Below the pieces are notes generated by a model, which saw only the letters and a list, made by a program, of their open reading frames with translations, ran no database searches and was not told the origin of the DNA. Positions 10,721 through 21,532 of a stretch of DNA of 64,000 nt are shown here, one piece after another. A program made the position numbers and the translations under genes. The stretch is from an uncultured Flavobacteriaceae bacterium (GTDB lineage Bacteria; Bacteroidota; Bacteroidia; Flavobacteriales; Flavobacteriaceae): assembly GCA_947493535.1 (NCBI GenBank), contig CANLRK010000001.1, positions 62,001 to 126,000 of the forward strand, given 5' to 3'. The stretch's first letter is position 1; every line of letters starts with the position of its first letter.

Positions 10721-11083
10721 ATGAACTATATTTTAAAAATTTTACTAAGTGCTATAGCTGTTTTTGCTTTAGCAAATATTTTACCGGGCATAACTATTGA
10801 AAATTATCTTACAGCAGTTATAGTTGCAATTGTACTCGGATTATTAAACACATTAATAAAACCCATTTTAATATTTTTTACCATTCCGCTAACCATACTC
10901 ACATTAGGATTGTTTCTATTATTTATAAATGCAGCCATAATATTAATGGCCGATTACTTTGTTGATGGTTTTTATGTGTCTGGTTGGTTACCCGCACTAC
11001 TATTTAGTTTACTACTAACTCTATTACAATCAACACTATACAAACTTTTAAACAACAACAAAAAACACACTGAAAATCAATAA
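10721..11083 (+). CDS. Small membrane protein, phage-holin-family/YvlD-like
   Basis: Four hydrophobic segments; GLLNTLIKPILIFFTIPLTILTLGLFLLFINAAIILMADYFVDGF. Confidence 0.85.
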   Translation: MNYILKILLSAIAVFALANILPGITIENYLTAVIVAIVLGLLNTLIKPILIFFTIPLTILTLGLFLLFINAAIILMADYFVDGFYVSGWLPALLFSLLLTLLQSTLYKLLNNNKKHTENQ

Positions 11084-11092
11084 ATTAAAAAA

Positions 11093-11123
11093 TTTGTGTA
11101 CTGAAAAAAATATACTACTTTTG
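11093..11123 (+). promoter_or_regulatory. Bacteroidota-type promoter of tig
   Basis: TTTG (11093-11096), 19-nt spacer, TACTTTTG (11116-11123): matches the TTTG-N19-TAnnTTTG consensus. Confidence 0.7.
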
Positions 11124-11158
11124 CAGCCTTAATTTTAGCTATTTTAATATAGATTAAC

Positions 11159-12481
11159 ATGAACATTACAAGAGAAAACATTGACGCACTTAACGCGGTA
11201 GTTACCGTATCAATTGAAAAGAATGATTATAATGATAAAGTAGAAAAGGTGCTTTCTGATTACCGTAAACAAGCTAACATCCCTGGTTTCCGTAAAGGTC
11301 ATGTACCAATGGGAATGGTTAAAAAACAATATGGTAAAGCTATTTTAGTTGATGAGGTAAACAAATTACTTCAGGAAAACTTAAACAAATATTTAGTTGA
11401 AGAAAAGTTAGATTTATTAGGAAATCCTTTACCTAGAACTCAAGAAGATTTAGACTGGAATGCTGAAAACTTTTCTTTTGAATTTGAATTAGGGTTAGCA
11501 CCAGAATTTGAAGTTTCTCTTAAAAACAAAAAAGCAATTACTCAATACAATATTGTTGCTGATGAAAAAACAATTAACGACCAAATTGAAAACATCAGAA
11601 AACAATATGGAAAAATTTCACCAGTAACAGATATTACAGAGGAAACTGAAATCACTGGAGTGTTCAAAAATGAAGAAGAAAACATTGAAAACACTACTAC
11701 AATTACTTTAGATAAAATTAAAGGGAAACGTAACACTGATAAGTTTTTAAAAGCTAAAGCTGGCGACACTTTAACCTTAAAAACTAAAGGATTATTTAAT
11801 GATGATCATGATTTAATGAATGCTTTAAAAGTGAGTCATGATATAGCACATAACTTAGAAACTGAAGTAACATTTGAAATTTCAGAAACAAACAATCGTG
11901 AACTAGCAGCAATGGATCAAGAGTTTTTCGATAAATTGTTTGGTAAAGATGTTGTAACTTCTGAAGACGAATTAAAAGCTCGTTTAAAAGAAGATGCTGC
12001 AAAACAATTTGCACAGCAAGCAGATCAGAAGTTATTAAATGATGTAACTGAACATTTAGTTGAAACAACTGCATTTGATTTACCTCAAACTTTCTTAGAA
12101 AAATGGATGCAAACAGCTGGTGAAAATCCATTAACTGAAGAACAAGCTAAGGAAGAATATGCTAAGTCAGAAAAAGCCTTACGTTACCAACTAATAGAAG
12201 GAAAGTTGTTAAAAGATAATGATATTAAGGTAGAGTTTGAAGATTTAAAGGCACATACTACCGAAATGGTAAAAATGCAAATGGCACAATTTGGACAAAC
12301 TAACCCTTCAGATGAAGAACTAGAAGGTATTGTTGCTAGAGTATTATCTAACCAAGATGAAGCAAGAAAATTAAGCGAACAATTGGTTAGCCAAAAATTA
12401 TTAGCTTTTTACAAGGAAAACATCAACTTAAAAGTAAAAGAACTAAACTACGAAGACTTCATTAAAGAAGTATATAGCTAA
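11159..12481 (+). CDS. tig: Trigger factor
   Basis: YRKQANIPGFRKGHVPMGMVKKQYG; located before clpP-clpX. Confidence 0.95.
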   Translation: MNITRENIDALNAVVTVSIEKNDYNDKVEKVLSDYRKQANIPGFRKGHVPMGMVKKQYGKAILVDEVNKLLQENLNKYLVEEKLDLLGNPLPRTQEDLDWNAENFSFEFELGLAPEFEVSLKNKKAITQYNIVADEKTINDQIENIRKQYGKISPVTDITEETEITGVFKNEEENIENTTTITLDKIKGKRNTDKFLKAKAGDTLTLKTKGLFNDDHDLMNALKVSHDIAHNLETEVTFEISETNNRELAAMDQEFFDKLFGKDVVTSEDELKARLKEDAAKQFAQQADQKLLNDVTEHLVETTAFDLPQTFLEKWMQTAGENPLTEEQAKEEYAKSEKALRYQLIEGKLLKDNDIKVEFEDLKAHTTEMVKMQMAQFGQTNPSDEELEGIVARVLSNQDEARKLSEQLVSQKLLAFYKENINLKVKELNYEDFIKEVYS

Positions 12482-12510
12482 GATTTTACAAAGAAAATTT
12501 AAGTATCTTT

Positions 12511-12543
12511 AAGGCGTTAAACTTTCTGTTTGACGCTTTTTTG
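12511..12543 (+). terminator. Terminator after tig
   Basis: GCGTTAAAC-TTTCT-GTTTGACGC plus T-tract. Confidence 0.85.
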
Positions 12544-12572
12544 TTTAAATTGATAAAAATTATAATAAAGAT

Positions 12573-13244
12573 ATGGATTACGGTAAAGAATTTGAGAAAT
12601 ACGCCACTAAGCATCACGGTATAAACAGCATGTATTATGATAAAATACTTAGCTCAATGTACCCTAAAGGAATGACTCCTAATATTGTAGAAGAACGACA
12701 ATTAAATGTAGCTATCTTTGATGTGTTCTCTAGATTAATGATGGATAGAATTATATTTTTAGGAACAGGCATTAATGATCAAGTGGCTAATGTGGTACAA
12801 GCACAATTACTTTTTTTAGAAAGTATTGACGCCTCAAAAGACATTCAAATTTATATCAACTCTCCAGGTGGTGGTGTATATGCAGGTTTAGGTATTTATG
12901 ACACTATGCAGTTTATAAAACCTGATGTTGCAACTATTTGTACCGGAATGGCAGCTTCAATGGGTGCCGTTTTATTATGTGCAGGAGCAGCTGGTAAACG
13001 TTCCGGACTTACACACTCTCGAGTAATGATTCATCAACCATTAGGTGGTGCGCAAGGACAAGCCAGTGATATTGAAATTACCGCAAGAGAAATTTTAACC
13101 TTGAAAAAGGAATTATACGAAATTATTTCTAAGCATTCAGGCCAAGAATACGACAAAGTATATGCTGATTCCGATAGAGATTACTGGATGAAAGCTGACA
13201 AAGCAAAAGAGTACGGAATGATTGATGAAATTTTAGTGAGATAA
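12573..13244 (+). CDS. clpP: ATP-dependent Clp protease proteolytic subunit
   Basis: [43 protein letters not shown]. Confidence 0.98.
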   Translation: MDYGKEFEKYATKHHGINSMYYDKILSSMYPKGMTPNIVEERQLNVAIFDVFSRLMMDRIIFLGTGINDQVANVVQAQLLFLESIDASKDIQIYINSPGGGVYAGLGIYDTMQFIKPDVATICTGMAASMGAVLLCAGAAGKRSGLTHSRVMIHQPLGGAQGQASDIEITAREILTLKKELYEIISKHSGQEYDKVYADSDRDYWMKADKAKEYGMIDEILVR

Positions 13245-13258
13245 AACCTAAACTACTC

Positions 13259-14491
13259 ATGGCAAAAGAAGAATTATCTTGTTCATTTTGCGGGCGTAAA
13301 AAACCCGAAACCAACCTCTTAATAGCAGGGCTGGACGCACATATATGTGACAAATGTATTGAACAAGCACACGGAATTGTTTTAGAAGAATCAACAGCAG
13401 ATGATAACGAAAGTCTATCAGCAGAACTTAGTCTTCGTAAACCGAAAGATATCAAAGAATTTCTTGATCAATACATTATAGGACAAGATTACAGTAAAAA
13501 AGTAATGTCCGTTGCTGTTTATAATCACTATAAAAGACTTTTACAACCTGCCAGTGAAGATGATATAGAAATTCAAAAGAGTAATATCATTTTAGTTGGT
13601 CAAACAGGTACCGGAAAAACATTAATGGCTAAAACCATTTCTAAAATGTTAAATGTACCTTTAGCGATTGTTGACGCCACTGTACTTACAGAAGCGGGAT
13701 ATGTTGGAGAAGATGTAGAAACTATTTTAACACGCTTGCTTCAAGCTGCCGATTATAACTTGGAAAAAGCTGAAAAAGGAATTGTTTTTATTGATGAAAT
13801 TGATAAAATAGCTCGTAAAAGTGATAACCCTTCCATAACTAGAGATGTTTCTGGAGAGGGGGTCCAACAAGCTTTATTAAAACTTCTTGAAGGTACAATA
13901 GTAAATGTTCCACCAAAAGGAGGTAGAAAACATCCCGATCAGAAATTTATTGAAGTAAACACAGAAAACATTTTGTTCATTGCTGGAGGAGCTTTTGATG
14001 GTATTGAGCGAGTAATCACCAAGCGATTAAATATGCAATCGGTAGGATATAGCGCTTCAAAAGACGAAGATAAAATTGATGAGGAAAATTTATTACAATA
14101 CATTATCCCTAAAGATTTAAAAGATTTTGGATTAATTCCTGAAATAATTGGTCGACTTCCAGTACTAACACACATGAACCCGTTAGATACTGAAACACTT
14201 CGTGCTATTTTAACCGAACCTAAAAATGCTATCATCAAGCAATACAAAAAATTGTTTGCTATGGACGATATTGCTTTTGATATTACCGATGATGCGCTTG
14301 AATTTATTGTTAGCAAAGCTATAGAGTACAAACTAGGAGCTAGAGGTTTACGTTCTTTATGCGAGTCTATTTTAACAGATGCCATGTTTGACTTACCAAG
14401 CTCAGAAGACAAAGAGCTAACCGTAGATAAAGCATATGCAGAAAAGAAGTTAACTAAATCTAAACTTAACAAGCTTAAAGCAGTTTCTTAA
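13259..14491 (+). CDS. clpX: ATP-dependent Clp protease ATP-binding subunit ClpX
   Basis: Zinc-finger [35 protein letters not shown]. Confidence 0.98.
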   Translation: MAKEELSCSFCGRKKPETNLLIAGLDAHICDKCIEQAHGIVLEESTADDNESLSAELSLRKPKDIKEFLDQYIIGQDYSKKVMSVAVYNHYKRLLQPASEDDIEIQKSNIILVGQTGTGKTLMAKTISKMLNVPLAIVDATVLTEAGYVGEDVETILTRLLQAADYNLEKAEKGIVFIDEIDKIARKSDNPSITRDVSGEGVQQALLKLLEGTIVNVPPKGGRKHPDQKFIEVNTENILFIAGGAFDGIERVITKRLNMQSVGYSASKDEDKIDEENLLQYIIPKDLKDFGLIPEIIGRLPVLTHMNPLDTETLRAILTEPKNAIIKQYKKLFAMDDIAFDITDDALEFIVSKAIEYKLGARGLRSLCESILTDAMFDLPSSEDKELTVDKAYAEKKLTKSKLNKLKAVS

Positions 14492-14511
14492 TTAGATTAC
14501 AATAAAATAAT

Positions 14512-14551
14512 AATGCCATTACAAATAACTATATTATCTTGTAATGGCATT
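14512..14551 (+). terminator. Hairpin between clpX and murI
   Basis: AATGCCATTACAA (14512-14524) / TTGTAATGGCATT (14539-14551): perfect 13-bp stem, 14-nt loop, short T-run. Confidence 0.6.
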
Positions 14552-14557
14552 TTAGCT

Positions 14558-15340
14558 ATGAACAACAACAACTCTATAGGCATTTTTGATTCAGGCATTG
14601 GTGGAGTTTCTATATGGAAAGAAATTCATCAATTATTACCTCATGAGCACACTATATATTTAGCAGACAGCAAACATGCGCCATACGGACAGAAAAGTCC
14701 AGAAGAAATACTTGAGCTTTCTATTAAAAACACCGAGTTACTTCTTGAAAAAAAATGTAAACTTATTGTAGTTGCCTGTAACACAGCAACTACAAACGCT
14801 ATAAAACACCTAAGAGCCAACTACAACATTCCGTTTATAGGTATTGAACCTGCAATAAAACCTGCAGCATTAAAATCTAAAACAAAAACAATTGGGGTTT
14901 TAGCTACAAAAGGAACTTTAACAAGTGAATTATTTCACCATACCTCAGGCTTGTATTCAGATAACATCACCATTATCGAACAGGTAGGTAAAGGTTTGGT
15001 TGAGTTGATTGAATCTGGAAAAATTAACTCTAGAGAAATGGATAACTTATTAAATGAATACCTGAGTCCTATGTTAGAAAAAAATATAGACTATTTAGTT
15101 TTAGGGTGCACACACTATCCATTTTTAATTGACAAACTAACCAAAATACTCCCTAAAAATATAACTGTAATTGATTCAGGAAAGGCCGTTGCCACTCAAG
15201 TAAAAACCGTATTAGAACAACAACAATTACTTACCAAAAACAAAACTCACTCTAAAAATATATTTTACACAAACACAAACACAACAGTTCTATCTGACAT
15301 TTTAGACAATAATTGCTTAGTTTCTAAACTTGATTTCTGA
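14558..15340 (+). CDS. murI: Glutamate racemase (start moved from track ATG 14513 to 14558)
   Basis: IGIFDSGIGGVSIWKEI, VVACNTATT, LVLGCTHYPFL; the track start lies inside a hairpin. Confidence 0.94.
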   Translation: MNNNNSIGIFDSGIGGVSIWKEIHQLLPHEHTIYLADSKHAPYGQKSPEEILELSIKNTELLLEKKCKLIVVACNTATTNAIKHLRANYNIPFIGIEPAIKPAALKSKTKTIGVLATKGTLTSELFHHTSGLYSDNITIIEQVGKGLVELIESGKINSREMDNLLNEYLSPMLEKNIDYLVLGCTHYPFLIDKLTKILPKNITVIDSGKAVATQVKTVLEQQQLLTKNKTHSKNIFYTNTNTTVLSDILDNNCLVSKLDF

Positions 15341-15403
15341 CACAAAAAAAGGACTGTAATAACTTATACAACCCTTTTCTATAATTTCCTATATTAAAAA
15401 ATC

Positions 15404-15574
15404 TTATCGGAGTGCGACAGCATCAGCTTTTACTTCTACTTTTTTAATTTGTTTTTCAAGCTGATAACTTGGTTTTTGTTGCGCCTCACAATATCTTTTT
15501 TTACAACTCCATCCTCCACTTGCACACGACGATAAGCTCAAAAATATTATCCCGATAATTACTATCTTTTTCAT
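15404..15574 (-). CDS. Small putative lipoprotein, 56 aa (not in ORF track)
   Basis: MKKIVIIGIIFLSLSSCASGGWSCKKRYCEAQQKPSYQLEKQIKKVEVKADAVALR; lipobox SLSSC. Confidence 0.7.
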   Translation of the reverse strand: MKKIVIIGIIFLSLSSCASGGWSCKKRYCEAQQKPSYQLEKQIKKVEVKADAVALR

Positions 15575-15824
15575 CTTTTAATATATTGGTTAGTTTACTA
15601 AGGCAAACTTAATATATTCATCAGAAACAAAAAACTCAAAAAAACACATAAACCATTGACTACCAATATAAAAAGCTAAAATACATCAACTACACCCTTA
15701 TTATTTTAAAATATCAACATATAAATCTCTATTTTATTATTAATCATTTACCGAATAACTTGTTTAGATGAAATACCAATAAATTCGACAAAATACATCT
15801 TTGCTAATAAAAAATATTGAACAT

Positions 15825-15858
15825 AAAAAACCACTTTAAAACATAAAGTGGTTTTTTT
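15825..15858. terminator. Hairpin terminator downstream of the OmpA-family gene
   Basis: AAAAAACCACTTTA..TAAAGTGGTTTTTTT. Confidence 0.85.
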
Positions 15859-15879
15859 ATAATTATTTGATAGTTAATA

Positions 15880-17481
15880 TTATTCTGGAACTATTACAAA
15901 TTCAATTCTACGGTTTAACTCATGTTCTTCGTCCGTACACTCCTTAGATACACAATCAATTATAGTTTGCGTCTCTCCATATCCTTCAGAAATCAATCTG
16001 TCTTTTGAAATACCTTTAGATATTAAATAACGCATTGTAGAAGCTGCACGACGTTTAGAAAGTGCTAAGTTATACGCATCACTACCTCTAATATCTGTAT
16101 GGGCATTTACTTCAATTTTCATTGTTGGATTTTCTTCTAACACACGAACAATCTTGTCTAAAGATACTTTTGAATCTGGTCTAATTACAGCCTTATCAAA
16201 AGCGAAGTAAATGTTTTCAATTTTAATCATAGACTTACCGTCAACCTCAACAATCTCTGGAGGTGTTTGCTCTAGGTAAACCGTTGCATCAAACACACGT
16301 TGAGTGGCAGAATTTGTAGGCAAATCTAACTTGTTTTCATTGTACCCCTCCTTATTAGTGGTTATGGTATATACCTCATATGGATCTACATACGCTGAAA
16401 ACTCACCCGTTTTAGTAGTTTTAACTGCAATCTCATCTCCATCAGTATCCACAATAGTAATGGTTGAGTTATTAACTGTTTCATTAGTTAAGGCATCTTT
16501 TACAATTCCTTTTAAAAGTTGCTTGTTATAGTTTAAACGCAATTTATATACGTCTGAACCTCCTACTCCATCTTCTTTAGCAGAAGTTACATACCCCCTT
16601 TTTTCATTAGCCAACATAAAGGCATAATCATCTTCAGGACTATTAATTGTTGTTCCTAAATTTAAAACCCTTACAAATTCTCCTTTAACATTTCTTGCTC
16701 TAAATACATCTAATCCTCCAAAAGTATTATGTCCATTAGAAGCAAAATATAAATACTTGTTATTATCATCTATATATGGCGTGCGTTCATCATTAGGTGT
16801 ATTAACTTCTTTTCCTAAGTTGACTGCTTTACCAACTCTTCCATCTTCAAAAATTGTAGCCGAATATAAGTCAAAACCTCCTTCTCCTCCTGGCATATCA
16901 GAAGCAAAATATAGAGTTCTTCCATCTTCTGATAAGTATGGATTTTCCACTGAGTATTTTGAACTACTTAAATGAATTTTCTCATGCTCAGTCCATTGTC
17001 CGTTTTTCAATGGGTCTTTAGCTCTAAACAATTGATAGTTTCTTTTATCTCCTAAAATACTTCTGGTATAATACACTACTTGTTGGTTAGGAGAAAACGT
17101 AATAGAACCTTCATTATCGTTAGTATTTAAAACTCTTGAATATAATAATGGTCTGTCCAAATCACCTGTCTTCTTAATTGTAGCACAATAAATTTGAGTA
17201 TGAGGCTCTCCCGTTAAAGGATCTTTAGTTCCACCTACTGCACCTACTTTCTTGGCAGAAATAATGATGTATTTTTGTTTAAAAAATCCCGACCCGTATT
17301 CATGCTGCTTACTATTTACCCCAGTATCAGTAACATCAAAATCAAAATCTGCTGTTAAAACTTTACTTTCTTCATTTTTTATTTCAGAAATTGTTTCCCC
17401 GTCTTTTGCTTCAATTATATCTTGAGCATTGGCTACCAAACCAATAAAAAAAACAGCAATTAGTAATATTGTTTTATTCAT
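15880..17481 (-). CDS. OmpA-family protein with PD40-like repeats and carboxypeptidase-regulatory-like domain
   Basis: Signal peptide, LYFASDMPGGEGGFDLY repeats, C-terminal NAHTDIRGSDAYNLALSKRRAASTMRYL. Confidence 0.9.
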   Translation of the reverse strand: MNKTILLIAVFFIGLVANAQDIIEAKDGETISEIKNEESKVLTADFDFDVTDTGVNSKQHEYGSGFFKQKYIIISAKKVGAVGGTKDPLTGEPHTQIYCATIKKTGDLDRPLLYSRVLNTNDNEGSITFSPNQQVVYYTRSILGDKRNYQLFRAKDPLKNGQWTEHEKIHLSSSKYSVENPYLSEDGRTLYFASDMPGGEGGFDLYSATIFEDGRVGKAVNLGKEVNTPNDERTPYIDDNNKYLYFASNGHNTFGGLDVFRARNVKGEFVRVLNLGTTINSPEDDYAFMLANEKRGYVTSAKEDGVGGSDVYKLRLNYNKQLLKGIVKDALTNETVNNSTITIVDTDGDEIAVKTTKTGEFSAYVDPYEVYTITTNKEGYNENKLDLPTNSATQRVFDATVYLEQTPPEIVEVDGKSMIKIENIYFAFDKAVIRPDSKVSLDKIVRVLEENPTMKIEVNAHTDIRGSDAYNLALSKRRAASTMRYLISKGISKDRLISEGYGETQTIIDCVSKECTDEEHELNRRIEFVIVPE

Positions 17482-17763
17482 TTTATAATAATTTAATTTA
17501 AAACTATGGTTAGTTTATTTCAGGAGGTAAATGTACTCTAAAAACACTTTTTAACAAACTGAAAATCAACAGCTAACAACACCTCTCGCCATAAACTATT
17601 TACAATTACACGCTTTCTTTTGTGTTATTTTTAATCAAAACTAAAAATAACTACCAATCAACTAAAAAAAACAACGGTATTGTTAACATATGATAAAAAT
17701 AATCTTTAACGACTAAAGGTGCTTTTTAACGAAAAAACAGTTGAGAAAATTTAGAAAAATAGC

Positions 17764-18669
17764 TTAAAGCTTACGTAAGTTAGGGTTTTTAAAAAGTACC
17801 CCTTTTAAGCCATCTCCTGTAAAATCATTGTAAGAATCATCTGGGAAAATATTTACACGTGCTACATGTACATCCTTAACCGTACATTTTAAAGTACATA
17901 AAAACCATCCGTCGGTCACTTTCTTTATTTCAGCCTTACCATCATCATTACCAAGCACAACTCCTTTTTCTAAATCGAAAGTGTATTTATACCCTTTCAT
18001 ACCTATACGAAGCCTAACAATATTCATCTCTGCCTTTTTAGCATAAATACTAAACTCATACTTTCCACTCAAAGGAAAAGTTGGTATTTCAATTCGATGT
18101 TGACTGTTGTTACTACTAGCAATAAGTTTTAGTACCTGTGCATTATCCTGTTGATTGGAAGCTTCATTTTGCAGTACAATAGTTGAGTAAACTGCTCGCC
18201 ATTTTGTATAATCATCACTTATTAGGAGTCCTTTTTTAGATTCTCTCGCTAAGGGTGCTAGCTCTATACCTCTTTTACCTTTGCCTTTATTTTTCTTAGC
18301 TTTAACACCTCTTAAACTATCTTGAACCTCAATAGCTTTGGTTACTTTTTCTTTTTCAACTACAAAGCGTTCTTTAATGTTATTTTCAATTTCCTTGCTT
18401 TTTTTAAATGATGCTGAAGCGTAATAGGCTATATTTTGACGTAGGGTAATACTATCTATTTTGTACTTATTATATATGTACACGTCCGCCTCCACTTTAT
18501 TATCTTTTAGCAATTTGTAGCTTTTACTTTTAGAAGCCTTTAGTAAATTAATATCAAACAAAATATCCTCCATTACTTCTTGTTCAATTAACCTATCTGG
18601 TTCAGGTGCCGAAAAATCTTTGTCGCACGAAACAAATAAAAATGCTATAATTACTATTAGTCTATACAT
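17764..18669 (-). CDS. DUF4296-like lipoprotein with C-terminal carbohydrate-binding-like extension
   Basis: FLFVSCDKD lipobox; N-terminal helical DUF4296-like part; beta-rich C-terminus (GKYEFSIYAKKAEMNIVRLRIG...DGWFLCTLKC). Confidence 0.65.
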   Translation of the reverse strand: MYRLIVIIAFLFVSCDKDFSAPEPDRLIEQEVMEDILFDINLLKASKSKSYKLLKDNKVEADVYIYNKYKIDSITLRQNIAYYASASFKKSKEIENNIKERFVVEKEKVTKAIEVQDSLRGVKAKKNKGKGKRGIELAPLARESKKGLLISDDYTKWRAVYSTIVLQNEASNQQDNAQVLKLIASSNNSQHRIEIPTFPLSGKYEFSIYAKKAEMNIVRLRIGMKGYKYTFDLEKGVVLGNDDGKAEIKKVTDGWFLCTLKCTVKDVHVARVNIFPDDSYNDFTGDGLKGVLFKNPNLRKL

Positions 18670-18671
18670 AA

Positions 18672-20027
18672 TTACCTATCAAAAGTTAATCGTTTACCGT
18701 TTTTAACTTCATAAAATTTAAAGTTTTTATACACCAACTTACCATTTACAAAGGTATGAGAAACTCTAGATTTAAATGTGTTTCCTTCAAATGGCGACCA
18801 ACCACATTTATAAAATATATTTTCATTAGAAACTGTCCATGGTTTATTTAAGTCTACCAAAACTAAATCTGCAAAAAAACCTTCTTTTATATATCCTCTT
18901 TTTTCAATTTTGAAAAGTTTAGCGGGATTATGACACATTTTTTCAACTATTTTTTCTAGACTAATCTTTCCATTATGATACGCCTCTAACATACTTACTA
19001 AAGCATGTTGCACTAAAGGACCTCCTGAAGGAGCCTTAGTATAAACATTTGCTTTTTCTTCTTTTGTATGCGGAGCATGATCAGTAGCAATTACATCAAT
19101 CCTATCATCTAACAAAGCTTCCCATAAACCCTCTCTATCTTTAGCTGTTTTAACTGCAGGGTTCCATTTAATACGCGTTCCTTTTTCCTTATAATCTTCA
19201 TCTGAAAACCATAAATGATGTACACATACTTCCGCTGTAATTTTCTTTTCTTCTAACGGAATCTTATTTGTAAACAGGTTGGTTTCTTTTGCTGTTGACA
19301 AATGAAATATATGCAGTCTAGCCCCCGTTTTTTTTGCCAACTCAATAGCTTTTGAAGAAGATAAATAACATGCTTCTTCACTACGGATTATTGGATGGTA
19401 TTTCATAGGAATATCATCACCATACTCATCCATATGTGCTTGTAGATTATTTTTTATTGTAGCTTCATCTTCACAATGAACTGCAATAAGCATATCTGTA
19501 CTAGAAAATATTTTCTCTAACACTTCTTCATTATCTACCAACATATTCCCCGTAGATGACCCTAAGAACAGTTTTAGAGCAGCAACATTTTTAGGATCGA
19601 CTTTAAGAATCTCTTCTAAATTATCATTTGTACCACCAAACATAAAAGAGTAATTAGCATAAGAAGATGCCTTAGCTATTGCAAACTTCTTATTTAGCTC
19701 TTCTATTGTTGTAGTTTGAGGATTCGTATTTGGCATTTCAATAAAAGAGGTAATTCCTCCTGCTACAGCTGCTCTTGATTCGGTTTCTATAGTTGCCTTA
19801 TGGGTTAACCCTGGCTCTCTAAAATGAACTTGATCATCAATTACCCCAGGAAACAAATACATTCCTTCTGCATCATACACATTTACATCTGCCGACTTCA
19901 CACTTATCTGCGGAGCAACCTCTGCTATATAGCTTCCTTCTATATAAACATCTCCTACAAAAATCTTGTCTTCATTAACAATGTTAGCGTTTTTTATTAA
20001 AACCTTATTGATCGTATTATTATACAT
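18672..20027 (-). CDS. Dihydroorotase
   Basis: [29 protein letters not shown], amidohydrolase layout, 451 aa. Confidence 0.9.
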   Translation of the reverse strand: MYNNTINKVLIKNANIVNEDKIFVGDVYIEGSYIAEVAPQISVKSADVNVYDAEGMYLFPGVIDDQVHFREPGLTHKATIETESRAAVAGGITSFIEMPNTNPQTTTIEELNKKFAIAKASSYANYSFMFGGTNDNLEEILKVDPKNVAALKLFLGSSTGNMLVDNEEVLEKIFSSTDMLIAVHCEDEATIKNNLQAHMDEYGDDIPMKYHPIIRSEEACYLSSSKAIELAKKTGARLHIFHLSTAKETNLFTNKIPLEEKKITAEVCVHHLWFSDEDYKEKGTRIKWNPAVKTAKDREGLWEALLDDRIDVIATDHAPHTKEEKANVYTKAPSGGPLVQHALVSMLEAYHNGKISLEKIVEKMCHNPAKLFKIEKRGYIKEGFFADLVLVDLNKPWTVSNENIFYKCGWSPFEGNTFKSRVSHTFVNGKLVYKNFKFYEVKNGKRLTFDR

Positions 20028-20040
20028 TCTGTAATTGTTA

Positions 20041-20766
20041 TTATTTGTTTTTAAACAAACTTTTAAGTTTCATTACTATAACACCAAAAACTGCTTCAGA
20101 AATAATTGAACCGTTCATCTTTGATGTTCCTTTTGTTCTATCAGTAAAAATTACCGGCACCTCTACAATAGTAAACCCTTTTAAATAAGCTTTAAATTTC
20201 ATTTCTATTTGAAATGCATAACCCACAAACTGCACCTTGTTAAAATTAATTTCTTCCAACACTTTTCGTTTGTAACAAATAAAGCCAGCTGTAGCATCAT
20301 TAATATTCATTTGAGTAATTAATTGTACATATTTAGATGCAAAATATGACAACAACACTCTGTTCATTGGCCAATTAACTACATTTACACCTGATTTATA
20401 ACGAGAGCCTATAGATACATCTGCTCCATCATCATGGCATGCTTTATAAAGTTTTTTCAAATCGTTTGGGTTATGAGAAAAATCAGCATCCATCTCACAA
20501 ATGTATTGATAACCTTTATTTAAAGCCCATTTAAAACCTGCAATATAAGCTGTCCCTAAACCTTCTTTCTTTTTCCTTTGCAATAAATGTAATTGTTCTA
20601 CAAATTCTTCCTGGAGTTCAGCAACCTTTTCAGCCGTTTTATCTGGAGAGTTATCATCAACAATAAGAACATCTGCTATTGGCATAGCTGTAAAAGTAGC
20701 TCTAATAATGGCCTCTATGTTTTCAATTTCATTATACGTAGGTATAACAACTAAGGTGTTTCTCAT
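20041..20766 (-). CDS. Polyprenol monophosphomannose synthase-like GT2 glycosyltransferase
   Basis: [46 protein letters not shown]. Confidence 0.92.
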   Translation of the reverse strand: MRNTLVVIPTYNEIENIEAIIRATFTAMPIADVLIVDDNSPDKTAEKVAELQEEFVEQLHLLQRKKKEGLGTAYIAGFKWALNKGYQYICEMDADFSHNPNDLKKLYKACHDDGADVSIGSRYKSGVNVVNWPMNRVLLSYFASKYVQLITQMNINDATAGFICYKRKVLEEINFNKVQFVGYAFQIEMKFKAYLKGFTIVEVPVIFTDRTKGTSKMNGSIISEAVFGVIVMKLKSLFKNK

Positions 20767-20820
20767 AACGGAAACAAAAATACACTATTATAGTTTTAAT
20801 TTTATTAATATTTTCTAAAA

Positions 20821-20850
20821 TTGTATCTCATTAGAAAAACTGTAATTTTG
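20821..20850 (+). promoter_or_regulatory. Bacteroidota-type promoter of the DUF4271 gene
   Basis: TTG (20821-20823), N19, TAATTTTG (20843-20850); ATG only 4 nt further on. Confidence 0.65.
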
Positions 20851-20854
20851 TGTT

Positions 20855-21523
20855 ATGGATTTTATACTTCGCTCAGTAGAACACAATGAATATCTTACTT
20901 ATTTAATTATAGGCTCATTAGCTATACTGACAAGTATTAAAATATTATATACCTATCAGTTTAGTGATTTTCTAGAGGTGCTCGCTAACGGAAAGTACTT
21001 TTTACTACACAACAAAGGTGATAAAAAAGGAAACCTCTTTAATCATTTATTTTATGTTTTTTTTGCACTTAACGCTACTGTATTTACATACATTACATTG
21101 GGGAAATTAGGACACCTTACAAGTAAAGACAACAAGACAATTATAATTATCATTCTTCTTATTAATATATATTTCATCTCCAAATACTTTATAGAGAAAA
21201 TAATTTTTGAAATACTCGATTTAAACTCCACTTATGAGAATTTTAATTTTCAACGCTTAACCAGTTTAAACTTCATAAGCTTATTTATGCTCTTGCTTAA
21301 TATTATTTTGTTGTATATAAACACAAATCCGAGCATTTTTTTCATCTATGCTTGTATTGGTTTTCTATTGTTCATTTACCTTATGAGTGTAATACTTATT
21401 ACTTTATACAATCAAAAATTATTTTTAAAGCATTGGTTTTATATTATTTTGTATCTTTGCGCACTTGAAATTTCACCTTTTTTAATTGGTGCTATTTTTC
21501 TACTAACTAATATTTTAAAATAA
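20855..21523 (+). CDS. DUF4271-like multi-pass membrane protein
   Basis: 222 aa, multiple TM segments, immediately upstream of hemD. Confidence 0.8.
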   Translation: MDFILRSVEHNEYLTYLIIGSLAILTSIKILYTYQFSDFLEVLANGKYFLLHNKGDKKGNLFNHLFYVFFALNATVFTYITLGKLGHLTSKDNKTIIIIILLINIYFISKYFIEKIIFEILDLNSTYENFNFQRLTSLNFISLFMLLLNIILLYINTNPSIFFIYACIGFLLFIYLMSVILITLYNQKLFLKHWFYIILYLCALEISPFLIGAIFLLTNILK

Positions 21524-21532
21524 TCTGGGCGT

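Noticed and set aside
10721-11083. Phage-holin-family annotation as a sign of a prophage
   Set aside because: The family name is generic; no other phage gene is nearby and the gene sits among core genes.
11796-12131. 111-aa antisense ORF with Leu/Gln-rich sequence
   Set aside because: Shadow frame of tig.
13939-14472. 177-aa antisense ORF within clpX
   Set aside because: Serine-rich low-complexity antisense frame opposite a clear clpX coding sequence.
15580-15820. AT-rich non-coding gap before the OmpA-family terminator as a possible sRNA
   Set aside because: No promoter plus terminator pair or stable structure could be supported by eye.
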